NCBI GenBank assembly: GCA_965197865.1
Contig: CBDANZ010000005.1
Coordinates: forward strand, 372,001-436,000
Source of the DNA: CBDANZ01 sp965197865
Lineage (GTDB): Bacteria; Acidobacteriota; Vicinamibacteria; Vicinamibacterales; CAVVIG01
Length of the DNA stretch: 64,000 nucleotides
Direction: 5' to 3'
Shown in pieces: positions 8,873 to 18,325 of the stretch (position 1 is the first letter of the stretch; each line of letters begins with the position of its first letter). The position numbers and the translations under genes are program-made. The notes beneath the pieces are model-generated. The model was not told where the DNA came from. It saw only the letters and a program-made list of their open reading frames with translations, and made no database searches.

Positions 8873-9583
8873 ATGTCGGTACGCGATCGCGTTGCGACGC
8901 CGGAGGGCAAGCGCCGTTACGTCCGGCAACTCTTTGCGACGATCGCCGATCGCTACGATCTCATCACCGTGGTACTGTCGTGGGGACGGGACCGGGGCTG
9001 GAAAAAGCGGCTCGTGGATCTTGCGGCGCCCGCGCCCTCCATACGCGTCCTCGATCTCGCCACGGGCACGGGCGACCTCGCGTTCGCCTTCTCGAAGCGA
9101 TCCGCGCGAGTCGTCGGCCTCGACCTGACCAGGCGGATGATCGAGCTCGCGAGGATGAAGGCCACGCGGGATGTAGTTCCGACGTTTCTCGTCGGCGACA
9201 TGATGGCGCTGCCTTTCCCCGCGGCGTCCTTCGACATCGTGACGACCGGCTACGGCCTAAGGAACGTCCCCGATCTCACGGTCGCGATTGACGAGATGCT
9301 TCGGGTGCTAAAGCCTGAGGGCCAGGCGCTTTCACTCGACTTCAACCGGCCCCGAAACGGCCTGGTGCGAGCGGCCTATCTGCTGTATCTGACCATGGTC
9401 GGCGGTCTGCTCGGATGGCTTCTGCACGGCGATCCCGACACGTACCGCTATATTCCCGCGTCGATCCGCGATTATCCCGGCGCGGACGGCGTCGCGCAAC
9501 TGATGGAAGCACGCGGATTCGCGCGTGTCCGGCACTACGGTGTACTCGGGGGCCTGATGGCCATTCATCAGGCGCACAAGTGA
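8873..9583 (+). CDS. ubiE: Demethylmenaquinone (UbiE/MenG-type) methyltransferase
   Basis: This SAM-dependent C-methyltransferase of the UbiE/COQ5 family has 236 residues. It shows FATIADRYDLITVVLSWGRDRGWKK, the SAM-binding motif VLDLATGTGDLAFAF, VVGLDLTRRMIELAR and the family signature TTGYGLRNVPD. With MqnD and MqnE in the same window it probably performs the last methylation of menaquinone. The start at 8873 follows a purine-rich GAGAAAGTAAG. Confidence 0.9.
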   Translation: MSVRDRVATPEGKRRYVRQLFATIADRYDLITVVLSWGRDRGWKKRLVDLAAPAPSIRVLDLATGTGDLAFAFSKRSARVVGLDLTRRMIELARMKATRDVVPTFLVGDMMALPFPAASFDIVTTGYGLRNVPDLTVAIDEMLRVLKPEGQALSLDFNRPRNGLVRAAYLLYLTMVGGLLGWLLHGDPDTYRYIPASIRDYPGADGVAQLMEARGFARVRHYGVLGGLMAIHQAHK

Positions 9584-9592
9584 GATGCGTCA

Positions 9593-10006
9593 ATGCGTGT
9601 AGACACCTCGAAGTGGTCTGGCGAAGGGGCGTTCACGCAGGCTCTCATCGATCGCCTACAGCAGATGGCCGAAGTGATCTCCCTGCGTGTCGAAGACGCG
9701 CCGTCGAGCCGTTCGGAGGCCGATTACAATTTCATCAGCAATGAGATCTTCGTTCACTTCGCAACCAGGACGCGCCGCGAACGGCGTTTCCCCTTCTTAC
9801 CCGTGCAGCGGATCGTGACCGAAAAAATCATGACGGTACCCGTGTTGGAGCAGGCGCTCAGAGACATTCCGGAGATCGGCCCGCCCGACTACTCCGACGA
9901 AGGCCTCCTTCAGTATCTGAGAACCGAGCGCATCGTTCCACCGTATCAGACTCGCGGATACAAACTGGTCGAGCTCGTCCGTCTCTACGAGGCGCGAGAT
10001 TCCTAA
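9593..10006 (+). CDS. Conserved hypothetical protein, 137 residues
   Basis: An ATG at 9593 opens a soluble, charged protein ending at 10006, just after the methyltransferase. It contains EADYNFISNEIFVHF and FPFLPVQRIVTEKIM, which suggest an alpha/beta fold, and a C-terminal helix RGYKLVELVRLYEARD. No family was recognised. The short gap to ubiE suggests co-transcription. Confidence 0.6.
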   Translation: MRVDTSKWSGEGAFTQALIDRLQQMAEVISLRVEDAPSSRSEADYNFISNEIFVHFATRTRRERRFPFLPVQRIVTEKIMTVPVLEQALRDIPEIGPPDYSDEGLLQYLRTERIVPPYQTRGYKLVELVRLYEARDS

Positions 10007-10101
10007 TGCGCTGTGTCCGCCAAGCCGACACTGACGCTGTGCGACTCTTGCGCGTGTGAACGCCGGGGCGTGCAGTTTCGTGAAGGCGCCTGCATAGGCA
10101 C

Positions 10102-10922
10102 ATGAGCTTCGTCTCTACCCTGCTTCAAGCGATGGTCCGCCTCGACGGCGAAGCCGTCGTCATGCACGTGGGCGAGAAACCCTTACATTGTGACGCTGAC
10201 AGGTCAAGTCGATCTCGCCACCCGCGGCCTCAACCTCGAAGCGGTGATTGGCATCGTCGATCAGATCCTGCCGCTCGAATCGCAAAACTCGCTCGAAGAG
10301 TTTGGCGCGGTCCAGTACGAGCTGCCGGCACAAGCGGAGCTGCCGGACGAATACTTCACCGTCGTCGCCGCGCGACGCAGAAACGATGAGCCAGCGCGAG
10401 GTCCGCGGCACCACCGACGACATGCTGGCGGTGGCGCGAACGGCGCTGCGCGAAGACCCCGACGTGCTGGTGCTCGAGGAAGTGCGGACCGCCGGGCTGA
10501 TGAACCTCGCGCTCGATACAGCCGCGTCGGGTCAGCTCGTGATCGGCGGGTTCCCGGCGCCTAGCGCAAGCGGGGGCATCGACCGCATCATCGATCTGTA
10601 TCCCCCTGAGTACCGGCGCCAAGTGCAGCTGTCGCTCGCGCAAGACCTGCGCGGCGTCGTTGCGCACGTACTGCTCAAGAGGACCGGGGGTGGCCGCGTC
10701 GCCGCGAGAGACGTGCTGCTCAACACGCCCGCCGTTCGCAGCCTGCTCACGGAAGGCAAGACGTCTCAATTGCCGCTGGCGATTGAGGGCGGCCGCGTGC
10801 ACGGAATGGTGCCGCCCAACGATGCGCTGGTCGGCTACGTACTGAGCGGGGCAGTCGACGTTCGCGAAGCGTACCGCCGAGCGGCCGATCGCACTGGATT
10901 CCTAGCCCTGCTCAAGCGGTAG
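10102..10922 (+). pseudogene. PilT-like pilus ATPase with internal deletion and frameshifts
   Basis: The 5' part (10102 to about 10375, two frames) encodes the N-terminal domain of a PilT-like protein: LLQAMVRLDGEAVVMHVGEKP, then GLNLEAVIGIVDQILP and DEYFTVVAAR. The 3' part (about 10385-10922, third frame) gives the end of the ATPase core: ALREDPDVLVLEEVRTAGLM, DRIIDLYPPEYRRQVQLSLA, LRGVVAHVLLKR and LLNTPAVRSLLTEGKTSQL. The nucleotide-binding Walker A stretch between them is missing. An extra T near 10186 causes the first shift. It cannot be an active motor. Confidence 0.72.
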
Positions 10923-10960
10923 GGTGTGAACACCTCGGCGGTCGAACGGTACGCGTAGTC

Positions 10961-11386
10961 CTATTTCTCGACGAACGGCTCCAGCTTCTCGAGCAGAAAA
11001 CCGAGCACGTGCTCCTGGGTGAGATCGCGGATCGGCCCGTTGCCAATCGGTCGTTCCGATTCGATGATGCGCCGGCCGCGGGCGCGTCGGCTGTGACCGA
11101 CAACCCGTGGCTCGTCGCCCTCTGTTTCGAGCGTGAGCTCGATGTAGTCCTCTGATCTTTTCTCCGACATCAGTCGAACGCTTCCACCCGGCGTGAAAAC
11201 GCCGAAGGGGTAACCGCCGGCCTTCAGCGCGTTGGCCACCTGCCGAACCAGTGGCACCGCCGTCTTTTCAAGGAACACCGCGTATTCACGCGCCGCTTCG
11301 TCGGAACGAGCCCGACGTGCGGCGGCCGCACGCTTCGATCGCTCGATGGCTCCAGCGAGGCGCCGCTTGACTTCCGAGATCTCCAT
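10961..11386 (-). CDS. Hypothetical soluble protein, 141 residues
   Basis: An ATG at 11386 opens a basic, helix-rich N-terminus (SEVKRRLAGAIERSKRAAAARRARSD) followed by a beta-rich part (GGYPFGVFTPGGSVRLMSEK, YIELTLETEGDEPRVVGHSR) and a helical end (VLGFLLEKLEPFVEK). It is complete and uses the local codon pattern, but I do not recognise a family. It is convergent with the PilT-like remnant. Confidence 0.6.
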   Translation of the reverse strand: MEISEVKRRLAGAIERSKRAAAARRARSDEAAREYAVFLEKTAVPLVRQVANALKAGGYPFGVFTPGGSVRLMSEKRSEDYIELTLETEGDEPRVVGHSRRARGRRIIESERPIGNGPIRDLTQEHVLGFLLEKLEPFVEK

Positions 11387-11511
11387 CAGACAACACCTAA
11401 ACCTATCCCTGAAAGCGCCATTCGCGTCTACGGTGTCACTCTAATATACTCAGACTGTAGTGACCGACGCCGACGCTCCTCTCGGCGCGTCCAGTCGTGC
11501 CCGACCCCACG

Positions 11512-12307
11512 ATGACGCCTGCGCCTTTGTCCAATCTGGCGCGCATTCCAGCTGGCGAATTCCTCATGGGCGCGTCCGACGCCGAATGAGGACGAGCGTC
11601 CGGTGCACCGTGTGCACATCGGCGAGTTCTTCATCGGCCGCTTTCCGGTCACCGACGGCGAGTACGCGCGCTTCGTGCGTACCACAGGTTATCCGGCTCC
11701 CTCCATTCGCGGTCTGCCGCTCATCACCGCCGGCGGCCAGGACGCCGTCTTCAAGGAGCTCGCTATACCCTACGTCTGGAGGAAAACCGGAAGCCGCCCA
11801 CCGGCCACGGCAGTCATCCGGTCGTCCTCATCCGGTACGACGATGCCGTCGCGTACTGCCAGTGGTTTTTGGACACGCTCGGCCGGCCGGGTCGTGCGCC
11901 TTCCAACCGAGGCGGAATGGGAGAAAGCCGCGCGCGGCGGCGTCGACGGCCATCGGTATCCGTGGGGTGACGACATTGATCCATCGAGATGCAACTTCCT
12001 TATCGACGGTTCGGTGAAGCACCCGCGCGGCACGCGGCCCACCGGAACGTACGAACCGAATGCGTACGGCGTGTACGACATGGCCGGCAACGTCTGGGAA
12101 TGGATCTCTGATTGGTACAGCCTCGACTACTACGCCATCAGTGAAGCGCGCGATCCCGTCGGACCATCGGTGGGAGCCACGCGTATCGTGCGCGGCGGAT
12201 CGTGGGTGAGTGACGAGGTGGCAATGCTGCGCTGCGCCTATCGATACAAAGTGCCTCCTAACACCTATGCGTACAGCATCGGCTCTAGGATCGTTTGTTC
12301 CGAGTAA
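11512..12307 (+). pseudogene. Formylglycine-generating enzyme (SUMF1/EgtB-like) domain, frameshifted
   Basis: SUMF1-type sequence is spread over frames. ARIPAGEFLMGASDAE ends at a TGA near 11587. The main frame runs from 11603 (HIGEFFIGRFPVTDGEYARF). A middle block read in another frame (PVVLIRYDDAVAYCQWFLDT) lies at about 11815-11880. The main frame then returns with RLPTEAEWEKAARGG, NVWEWISDWY and RIVRGGSWVSDE. At least three one-base shifts are needed to restore one protein. Members oxidise a cysteine or catalyse C-S bond formation, but here the gene is probably dead or mis-sequenced. Confidence 0.75.
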
Positions 12308-12318
12308 GACTTCAGACT

Positions 12319-12963
12319 TCACAATTTCGATTTGAGCCCGAGCACGAGATACCCAGCCGCGATGGCGAGGAGAGTGCCCCGCTCGCTGAAAAATGTCTCG
12401 CCCCAGGAAACCTTCCGATCTGACACTTCAGCGCTGAACCTACCGCGGTCGATCCGCCCCCCCGGCCGCGGCAACCATCGAGGCACCGAGACCACGTACG
12501 CGCGATAGCTCTCGCCTAGCCGCAACGCAAGCAGCCGTTCTTCCCATCTCACGATCGCGCGGTACTGAAAGCCGAGCAGGACGAAGATGGGCAGAGTCAG
12601 CCAGGCGATCCGCGCGCTCAGCGCGAAGCCGGTCCAGAGCGCGATGTTGCCCAGGTACAGCGGATTTCGAACGAGCCGGAACGGACCGGTGGCGACAAGC
12701 GGGCCGAGACGGTCGCTGCGCGTCCGAGAGATGACTCCGATGTGATGAACGGCCCACAGCCGCAGGAGCTCTCCGGCCGCACAGAGAGTCACGCCGGTCC
12801 AGCGAAGAGATGACGAGGAACTGGTAGAGGGGAACAGCAGGACCGCAAGCACGATCGGCAGCGGCAGAAACGTCCGACACCTGAACAACCACCCGCCCAT
12901 GCGAACGAAGACATCCGGATCCCGCTGGTTGGATTGAGGTTGTGTGGTCGAAGGCGGGGTCAT
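12319..12963 (-). CDS. Isoprenylcysteine carboxyl methyltransferase-like membrane protein
   Basis: This 214-residue integral membrane protein has about four helices and the ICMT/PEMT signature: VATGPFRLVRNPLYLGNI followed by RWEERLLALRLGESYRAYV and PRWLP. These residues form the SAM-binding region in the family. Its substrate in bacteria is unknown; related proteins are often annotated as phospholipid or isoprenoid methyltransferases. It is divergent from cysteine synthase. Confidence 0.8.
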   Translation of the reverse strand: MTPPSTTQPQSNQRDPDVFVRMGGWLFRCRTFLPLPIVLAVLLFPSTSSSSSLRWTGVTLCAAGELLRLWAVHHIGVISRTRSDRLGPLVATGPFRLVRNPLYLGNIALWTGFALSARIAWLTLPIFVLLGFQYRAIVRWEERLLALRLGESYRAYVVSVPRWLPRPGGRIDRGRFSAEVSDRKVSWGETFFSERGTLLAIAAGYLVLGLKSKL

Positions 12964-13024
12964 TGCGGGCGCGCGAGTATAACAAACGACCTGAGAACGC
13001 TCCGTGATCGTTGCGATAGCTACT

Positions 13025-13055
13025 TTGACAGGCCGACCGCATCGATTGGTATAAT
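13025..13055 (+). promoter_or_regulatory. Promoter of the cysteine synthase operon
   Basis: A consensus TTGACA at 13025-13030 and TATAAT at 13050-13055 are separated by 19 bases, 28 bases before the gene start. Just downstream lies TTAGGACTAG, which shares TTAGGAC with the palindrome before the Rrf2 gene. It is a good sigma-70-type promoter apart from the long spacer. Confidence 0.65.
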
Positions 13056-13082
13056 TTAGGACTAGTACACTCGTATATCACT

Positions 13083-14027
13083 ATGTCTTCTTCGTCGTCT
13101 CCGGCGCAAGTGGGTGATCGCATCGCCTCGTCGGTTCTGGATCTGATCGGCAGGACGCCTCTTGTCCGCCTCCGGCGGTTCGAACGGGAAAAGGGTGGCG
13201 TTGAGCTGTACGGCAAGGCGGAGTGGCAGAATCCGGGCGGATCGGTGAAGGACCGCGCGGCCGCGCGAATGATTCTCGACGGCGAGGCGTCGGGCGCGCT
13301 CAAGCCGGGCCTGACGATCGTCGATGCGACCTCGGGCAACACTGGGATTGCGTACGCAATGGTGGGAGCGGCGCGCGGCTACACGGTGAAGCTGTTCCTG
13401 CCGGATAACGCGAGTCCCGAGCGCAAGTTGATACTTCGAGCCCTGGGCGCCGAGCTAGTGTTGACGGACCCCCTCGAAGGCACAGACGGCGCCATTCGCG
13501 AGGTGCGGAAGGTGGTGGCGGCAAACCCGGAGAAGTACTTCTATCCCGATCAGTACAGCAACGACTCGAACTGGCGCGCGCATTTCGACACTACCGGACC
13601 GGAAATCATCGAACAGACGTCGGGCCGGCTCACCCATTTCGTGGCGGGGCTCGGAACGAGCGGCACATTCATGGGCGCCGGCCGGGCGCTGCGCGGCTTC
13701 AATCCGGCCATCAAGCTGATATCGTTTCAACCCGAAGGACCGTTCCATGGCCTGGAAGGGCTGAAGCACATGGCGTTGGCGATCGTCCCGCCGATTTACG
13801 ACGCTTCGCTGGCCGACGAGGATTTGCGCGTCAGCACCGAGGCCGCGCACACGATGGTTCGCCGACTGGCCAAGGAAGAGGGCCTGCTCACCGGCATCTC
13901 GTCGGGCGCTGCGCTTGCGGCCACGCTCGAAGTGGCCCGCCGCCTCGATCACGGCGTCGTCGTGACGGTGTTTCCTGACGGCGCCGAGAAGTATCTGTCC
14001 GAATACTTTTGGACGGCGGACCAGTGA
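13083..14027 (+). CDS. Cysteine synthase (PLP-dependent, CysK/CysM family)
   Basis: The 314-residue enzyme forms cysteine by beta-replacement on O-acetyl- or O-phosphoserine. The PLP lysine is in GGSVKDRAA; the substrate loop is TSGNTGIA; the phosphate loop is GLGTSGTFMG; the C-terminus has SGISSG-like TGISSGAALAA and FPDGAEKYLS. It is followed without a gap by a JAMM protease and a sulfur-carrier fusion. This is the arrangement of the Mycobacterium CysM-CysO-Mec pathway, in which a protein thiocarboxylate donates sulfur. CysM-type function is therefore likely but not proven. Confidence 0.92.
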   Translation: MSSSSSPAQVGDRIASSVLDLIGRTPLVRLRRFEREKGGVELYGKAEWQNPGGSVKDRAAARMILDGEASGALKPGLTIVDATSGNTGIAYAMVGAARGYTVKLFLPDNASPERKLILRALGAELVLTDPLEGTDGAIREVRKVVAANPEKYFYPDQYSNDSNWRAHFDTTGPEIIEQTSGRLTHFVAGLGTSGTFMGAGRALRGFNPAIKLISFQPEGPFHGLEGLKHMALAIVPPIYDASLADEDLRVSTEAAHTMVRRLAKEEGLLTGISSGAALAATLEVARRLDHGVVVTVFPDGAEKYLSEYFWTADQ

Positions 14028-14485
14028 CGGCAAGCGCACGTCGCACGACGCTCGGTCCCGGCGTCAACCAGGCGATTCGGCGACACGGGGAAGAGACGTA
14101 CCCACACGAGTGCTGCGGTGCGCTGGTTGGAACGGGCGACAGGGTGACGATGGCAGTCCCGCTACCTAACACCACGGAGGAGGGGCCGCGGCGACGGTTT
14201 CTGGTTCGCCCGTCGGATTATCGAATGGCCGAAGAGCGGGCGAGCGGGCACGGCGGCGAGCTTCTCGGGTTCTATCACTCGCACCCGGATCATCCGGCGC
14301 GGCCCTCGCAGTTCGATCTCGATCACGCGTGGCCGACTTTCGCGTATGTGATCGTTTCGGTCGCGTCCGGTACGGCGCATGACATGACAGTATGGTTTCT
14401 GAAAGACGGCCGGTCTACCTTCGAAGAGGGCGCATTGTATGGCAACGAGAATCCTGATTCCAACACCGCTCAGACCCTACACTGA
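14024..14485 (+). CDS. JAMM/MPN metalloprotease (Mec-like)
   Basis: The start is GTG 14024, overlapping the cysteine synthase stop (GTGA). The protein has the JAMM zinc motif: an early Glu in YPHECCGALVG, then HSHPDHPARPSQFDLD, that is HxH-P followed by Ser and Asp. In mycobacteria the Mec enzyme cleaves cysteine from the C-terminus of CysO. Here it overlaps the sulfur-carrier gene by 47 bases. It may also be needed to expose the di-glycine end of the fused carrier (inference). Confidence 0.88.
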   Translation: MTASARRTTLGPGVNQAIRRHGEETYPHECCGALVGTGDRVTMAVPLPNTTEEGPRRRFLVRPSDYRMAEERASGHGGELLGFYHSHPDHPARPSQFDLDHAWPTFAYVIVSVASGTAHDMTVWFLKDGRSTFEEGALYGNENPDSNTAQTLH

Positions 14486-15932
14486 TAAGCGAGACGCCGT
14501 CGAGGCCGACGGAGCGACCGTTGGGGAGCTGCTGGCGGATCTCACGCGGAAGCACGGCGGCCTTAAGGCGCATCTGTACAACGAACAAGGAAAACTGCGG
14601 AGCTTCGTCAACGTGTATCTAAACGACGAAGACATCCGCTATCTGCAGAAGGAGCAGACGCCGGTGTCGCCGGGCGACACCCTCAGCATCATCCCGTCAG
14701 TGGCGGGCGGCGCGCCGACCACCGAAGTGCCGTCCTCGGTGAGATCCACCTCGAGCCGCACCCCGCGGGAAATGCCGCAGCTCACAAACGACGAGATCAA
14801 ACGTTACAGCCGCCACCTGATCATGCCGGAACTCGGCATCGATGGGCAGCGGAAGCTGAAGGCCGGGAGGGTACTCTGCATTGGCGCCGGCGGCCTCGGA
14901 TCGCCTGCGGCGATGTACCTCGCGGCGGCCGGCGTCGGCACGATTGGCCTGGTTGACTTCGACGTCGTCGACTTCAGCAACCTGCAGCGGCAGATCATCC
15001 ACGCAACGCCCGACGTCGGCCGATCGAAGCTGACGTCGGCGAAAGATCGACTGCACGCCCTCAATCCGAATATCGACATTCCGACCTACGAGGACGCGGT
15101 GTCTTCGAAGAACGCGCTGACGCTGTTTGAGCCCTACGACGTGATTGTTGACGGGACCGACAATTTCCCGACGCGGTATCTCACCAACGACGCGTGCGTG
15201 CTGCTCGGCAAACCCAACGCCTACGGCAGTATTTTTCGCTTCGAGGGACAGGCGTCGGTCTTCGCGACCAAAGAGGGCCCGTGCTACCGATGCCTCTATC
15301 CAGAGCCGCCGCCGCCAGGGCTGATCCCGAGCTGCGCCGAAGGCGGCGTCCTGGGCGTGTTGCCCGGCGTCATCGGCGTCATTCAGGCCACCGAGGCGAT
15401 CAAGCTTATTGTCGAGATCGGGGAGCCGCTCATCGGCCGGTTCCTGATCTACGACGCGCTTCGAATGCGGTTCCGTGAGCTGAAACTGAAGAAGGATCCC
15501 GACTGCCCGGTCTGCGGAACGCACCCGACCGTCACGAAGCTGATCGACTACGAGGAGTTCTGCGGTCTCCACCCAGCCGCTCCGGAAAGCGCGGATGCGG
15601 CCGCATACAACCCGGCCACGGAGATCACGGCGGTCGAGCTCAAGCGGCGTCTCGATGGCGGCAACAGGCTGACGCTCGTGGACGTGCGTGAGCCCAACGA
15701 ATACCAGATCAACCGGATTCCCGGCACGGTACTGATTCCGCTTGGCGAGGTCCCGCGGCGGTACGCCGAGATCAGCCGGCACGAGGAAATCGTAGTGCAT
15801 TGCAAGGTGGGCGCAAGAAGCGCGAAAGCGGCCGATTTCCTTCGATCCGTGGGGTTCGAGCGGGTGCTCAACCTGAAAGGCGGCATTCTCGAGTGGATCG
15901 ATAAGGTTGATTCATCGCAGCCCAAATATTAA
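14439..15932 (+). CDS. MoaD/CysO-MoeB-rhodanese three-domain fusion
   Basis: This single 497-residue frame joins three sulfur-transfer modules. Residues 1-91 form a ubiquitin-like MoaD/ThiS carrier ending in IIPSVAGG. Residues 115-370 form a ThiF/MoeB adenylyltransferase: RYSRHLIMPELG, CIGAGGLGSPAAMYLA, DFDVVDFSNLQRQ, DGTDNFPTRYL, and paired cysteines CYRCLYP and CPVCG. The last 110 residues form a rhodanese with active-site loop HCKVGARS. The carrier's Gly-Gly is internal, followed by TTEVPSS, so it needs cleavage by the upstream JAMM protease or works in cis after trimming. It probably activates and thiolates the carrier for cysteine synthesis. Confidence 0.9.
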   Translation: MATRILIPTPLRPYTDKRDAVEADGATVGELLADLTRKHGGLKAHLYNEQGKLRSFVNVYLNDEDIRYLQKEQTPVSPGDTLSIIPSVAGGAPTTEVPSSVRSTSSRTPREMPQLTNDEIKRYSRHLIMPELGIDGQRKLKAGRVLCIGAGGLGSPAAMYLAAAGVGTIGLVDFDVVDFSNLQRQIIHATPDVGRSKLTSAKDRLHALNPNIDIPTYEDAVSSKNALTLFEPYDVIVDGTDNFPTRYLTNDACVLLGKPNAYGSIFRFEGQASVFATKEGPCYRCLYPEPPPPGLIPSCAEGGVLGVLPGVIGVIQATEAIKLIVEIGEPLIGRFLIYDALRMRFRELKLKKDPDCPVCGTHPTVTKLIDYEEFCGLHPAAPESADAAAYNPATEITAVELKRRLDGGNRLTLVDVREPNEYQINRIPGTVLIPLGEVPRRYAEISRHEEIVVHCKVGARSAKAADFLRSVGFERVLNLKGGILEWIDKVDSSQPKY

Positions 15933-15958
15933 AATTAGGACCTTTAAGGTCCTAATTT
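15932..15958. promoter_or_regulatory. Perfect palindrome between the MoeB fusion and the Rrf2 gene
   Basis: The arms AAATTAGGACC (15932-15942) and GGTCCTAATTT (15948-15958) flank TTTAA. The palindrome touches the stop codon of the fusion gene and lies 20 bases before the Rrf2 start. It may be a terminator, but the shared TTAGGAC word near the cysteine synthase promoter also fits an operator for the Rrf2 protein. Confidence 0.55.
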
Positions 15959-15977
15959 AAGCTGGGTTCACAAGGTA

Positions 15978-16430
15978 ATGCTGAGACTTTCAAAAAAGGC
16001 GGACTACGCGCTGATGGCCATGAAGCATCTGGCGTTGCGTGAAGACCGCGGCCCGTCGAACACCCGTGAAATCGCCGCGCAGTACGACATCCCGATCGAG
16101 TTGCTCGCGAAGATCCTCCAGCGCCTGGTCGGCCGCGGCCTCCTGGCGTCGCATCAGGGCACGCTCGGCGGGTATCGGCTTGCGCGGGCACCGAGCGCGA
16201 TGTCGGTCGCCGACGTGATTCAGGCGATCGACGGTCCGGTCACCGTCACGGCGTGCTCGACCGGTGAGGGCACGTGCGAGCAGTTTACGAAGTGCAACGT
16301 CCGGGATCCGCTCTGGCGCGTCCGGGACCGGATTCTGTCGGCGCTCGTCGAGTGCACCATCGCGGAGCTGGCGGCCGATGTTCCGTCGCCGCCCCACGCG
16401 CAGACCGCGATGCTGCATTCGAACCAGTGA
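15978..16430 (+). CDS. Rrf2-family (IscR-like) transcription regulator
   Basis: This 150-residue Rrf2 regulator has a winged-helix start (LRLSKKADYALMAMKHLAL, LAKILQRLVGRGLL, GTLGGYRLAR) and three cysteines in TACSTGEGTCEQFTKC, spaced C-x6-C-x5-C. These are likely [2Fe-2S] ligands as in IscR. It sits directly before iscS and just after a palindrome, so autoregulation of the iron-sulfur genes is likely. A CymR-like sulfur sensor is the alternative, given the cysteine genes upstream. Confidence 0.88.
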   Translation: MLRLSKKADYALMAMKHLALREDRGPSNTREIAAQYDIPIELLAKILQRLVGRGLLASHQGTLGGYRLARAPSAMSVADVIQAIDGPVTVTACSTGEGTCEQFTKCNVRDPLWRVRDRILSALVECTIAELAADVPSPPHAQTAMLHSNQ

Positions 16431-16459
16431 TAGCAGCCCCGAAAGAGCCGCGCTAGCGG

Positions 16460-17692
<1,233 letters not shown>

Positions 17693-17704
17693 GAGGACTG
17701 ACCA

Positions 17705-18130
17705 ATGACGTATTCGAACAAGGTCATCGATCACTACGAGAACCCGCGCAACGTTGGCTCGCTGCCCAAGCAGGATCCCAACATCGGCACGGGCCTGGTC
17801 GGCGCGCCTGAGTGCGGAGACGTGATGAAGCTGCAGGTGAGGGTCAATCCCAAGACCAGCGCCATCGACGATGCGAAGTTCAAGATATTCTGATGCGGAT
17901 CCGCGATTGCCAGCTCGAGCCTCGCCACGGAATGGCTGAAGGGCAAGACCGTGGATGAGGCGCTCGCGGTCAAGAACACCGACATTGTCACCGAGCTGAG
18001 CCTGCCGCCGGTGAAGATTCACTGTTCGGTGCTGGCCGAAGACGCGATCAAGGCGGCCATCAACGACTACAAGAGAAAGAAAGTCGCGAAGGCGACGGCG
18101 GTTGAAGCCAGCACGCAGCCGACGGCGTGA
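17705..18130 (+). pseudogene. iscU: Iron-sulfur scaffold IscU, interrupted by an in-frame TGA
   Basis: The frame is a complete 141-residue IscU except for a TGA at 17891-17893. The first part has YSNKVIDHYENPRNVGSL and the first ligand cysteine in GAPECGDVMKL. After the stop the same frame continues CGSAIASSSLATEWLKGKT and PPVKIHCSVLAEDAIKAAI, with the second and third cysteines. The stop replaces the conserved glycine of the F-G-C-G-S-A motif, as GGA to TGA would. This is a single nonsense change, a sequencing error or, least likely, recoding. No other scaffold gene is visible. Confidence 0.82.
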
Positions 18131-18143
18131 TGGTGAAATCGTC

Positions 18144-18325
18144 ATGATTCAGGTCACCGAGACGGTCGCGCACAAGATTCGCGCGTTGATGAGCAGGCAT
18201 GGCATCGACGAAGGCGGGTTGCGTGTCGGCGTTCGGGGCGGCTCCTGCTTGGGGCTGAGCTACACGTTCGCTTGGGAGAAAGAGCCGCGCCGGCGATGAG
18301 CTGGTGCGGGATATTCCGTCCGGGG
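18144..18325 (+). pseudogene. IscA/HesB-like protein, truncated
   Basis: The ATG at 18144 begins an A-type iron-sulfur carrier: MIQVTETVAHKIRALMSRHG, then LRVGVRGGSCLGLSYTF with the first ligand cysteine, then WEKEPR. One missing base near 18293 causes a stop at 18299. Reading the next frame adds GDELVRDIPSGDAG, after which the homology ends. The C-terminal half with the CGCG ligands is absent, because the next gene starts there. The protein could not hold a cluster normally. Confidence 0.65.

Noticed and set aside
17891..17893. Selenocysteine at the iscU TGA
   Set aside because: The conserved residue is Gly, not Cys, and no convincing SECIS-like hairpin follows. Kept only as a remote alternative in the finding.
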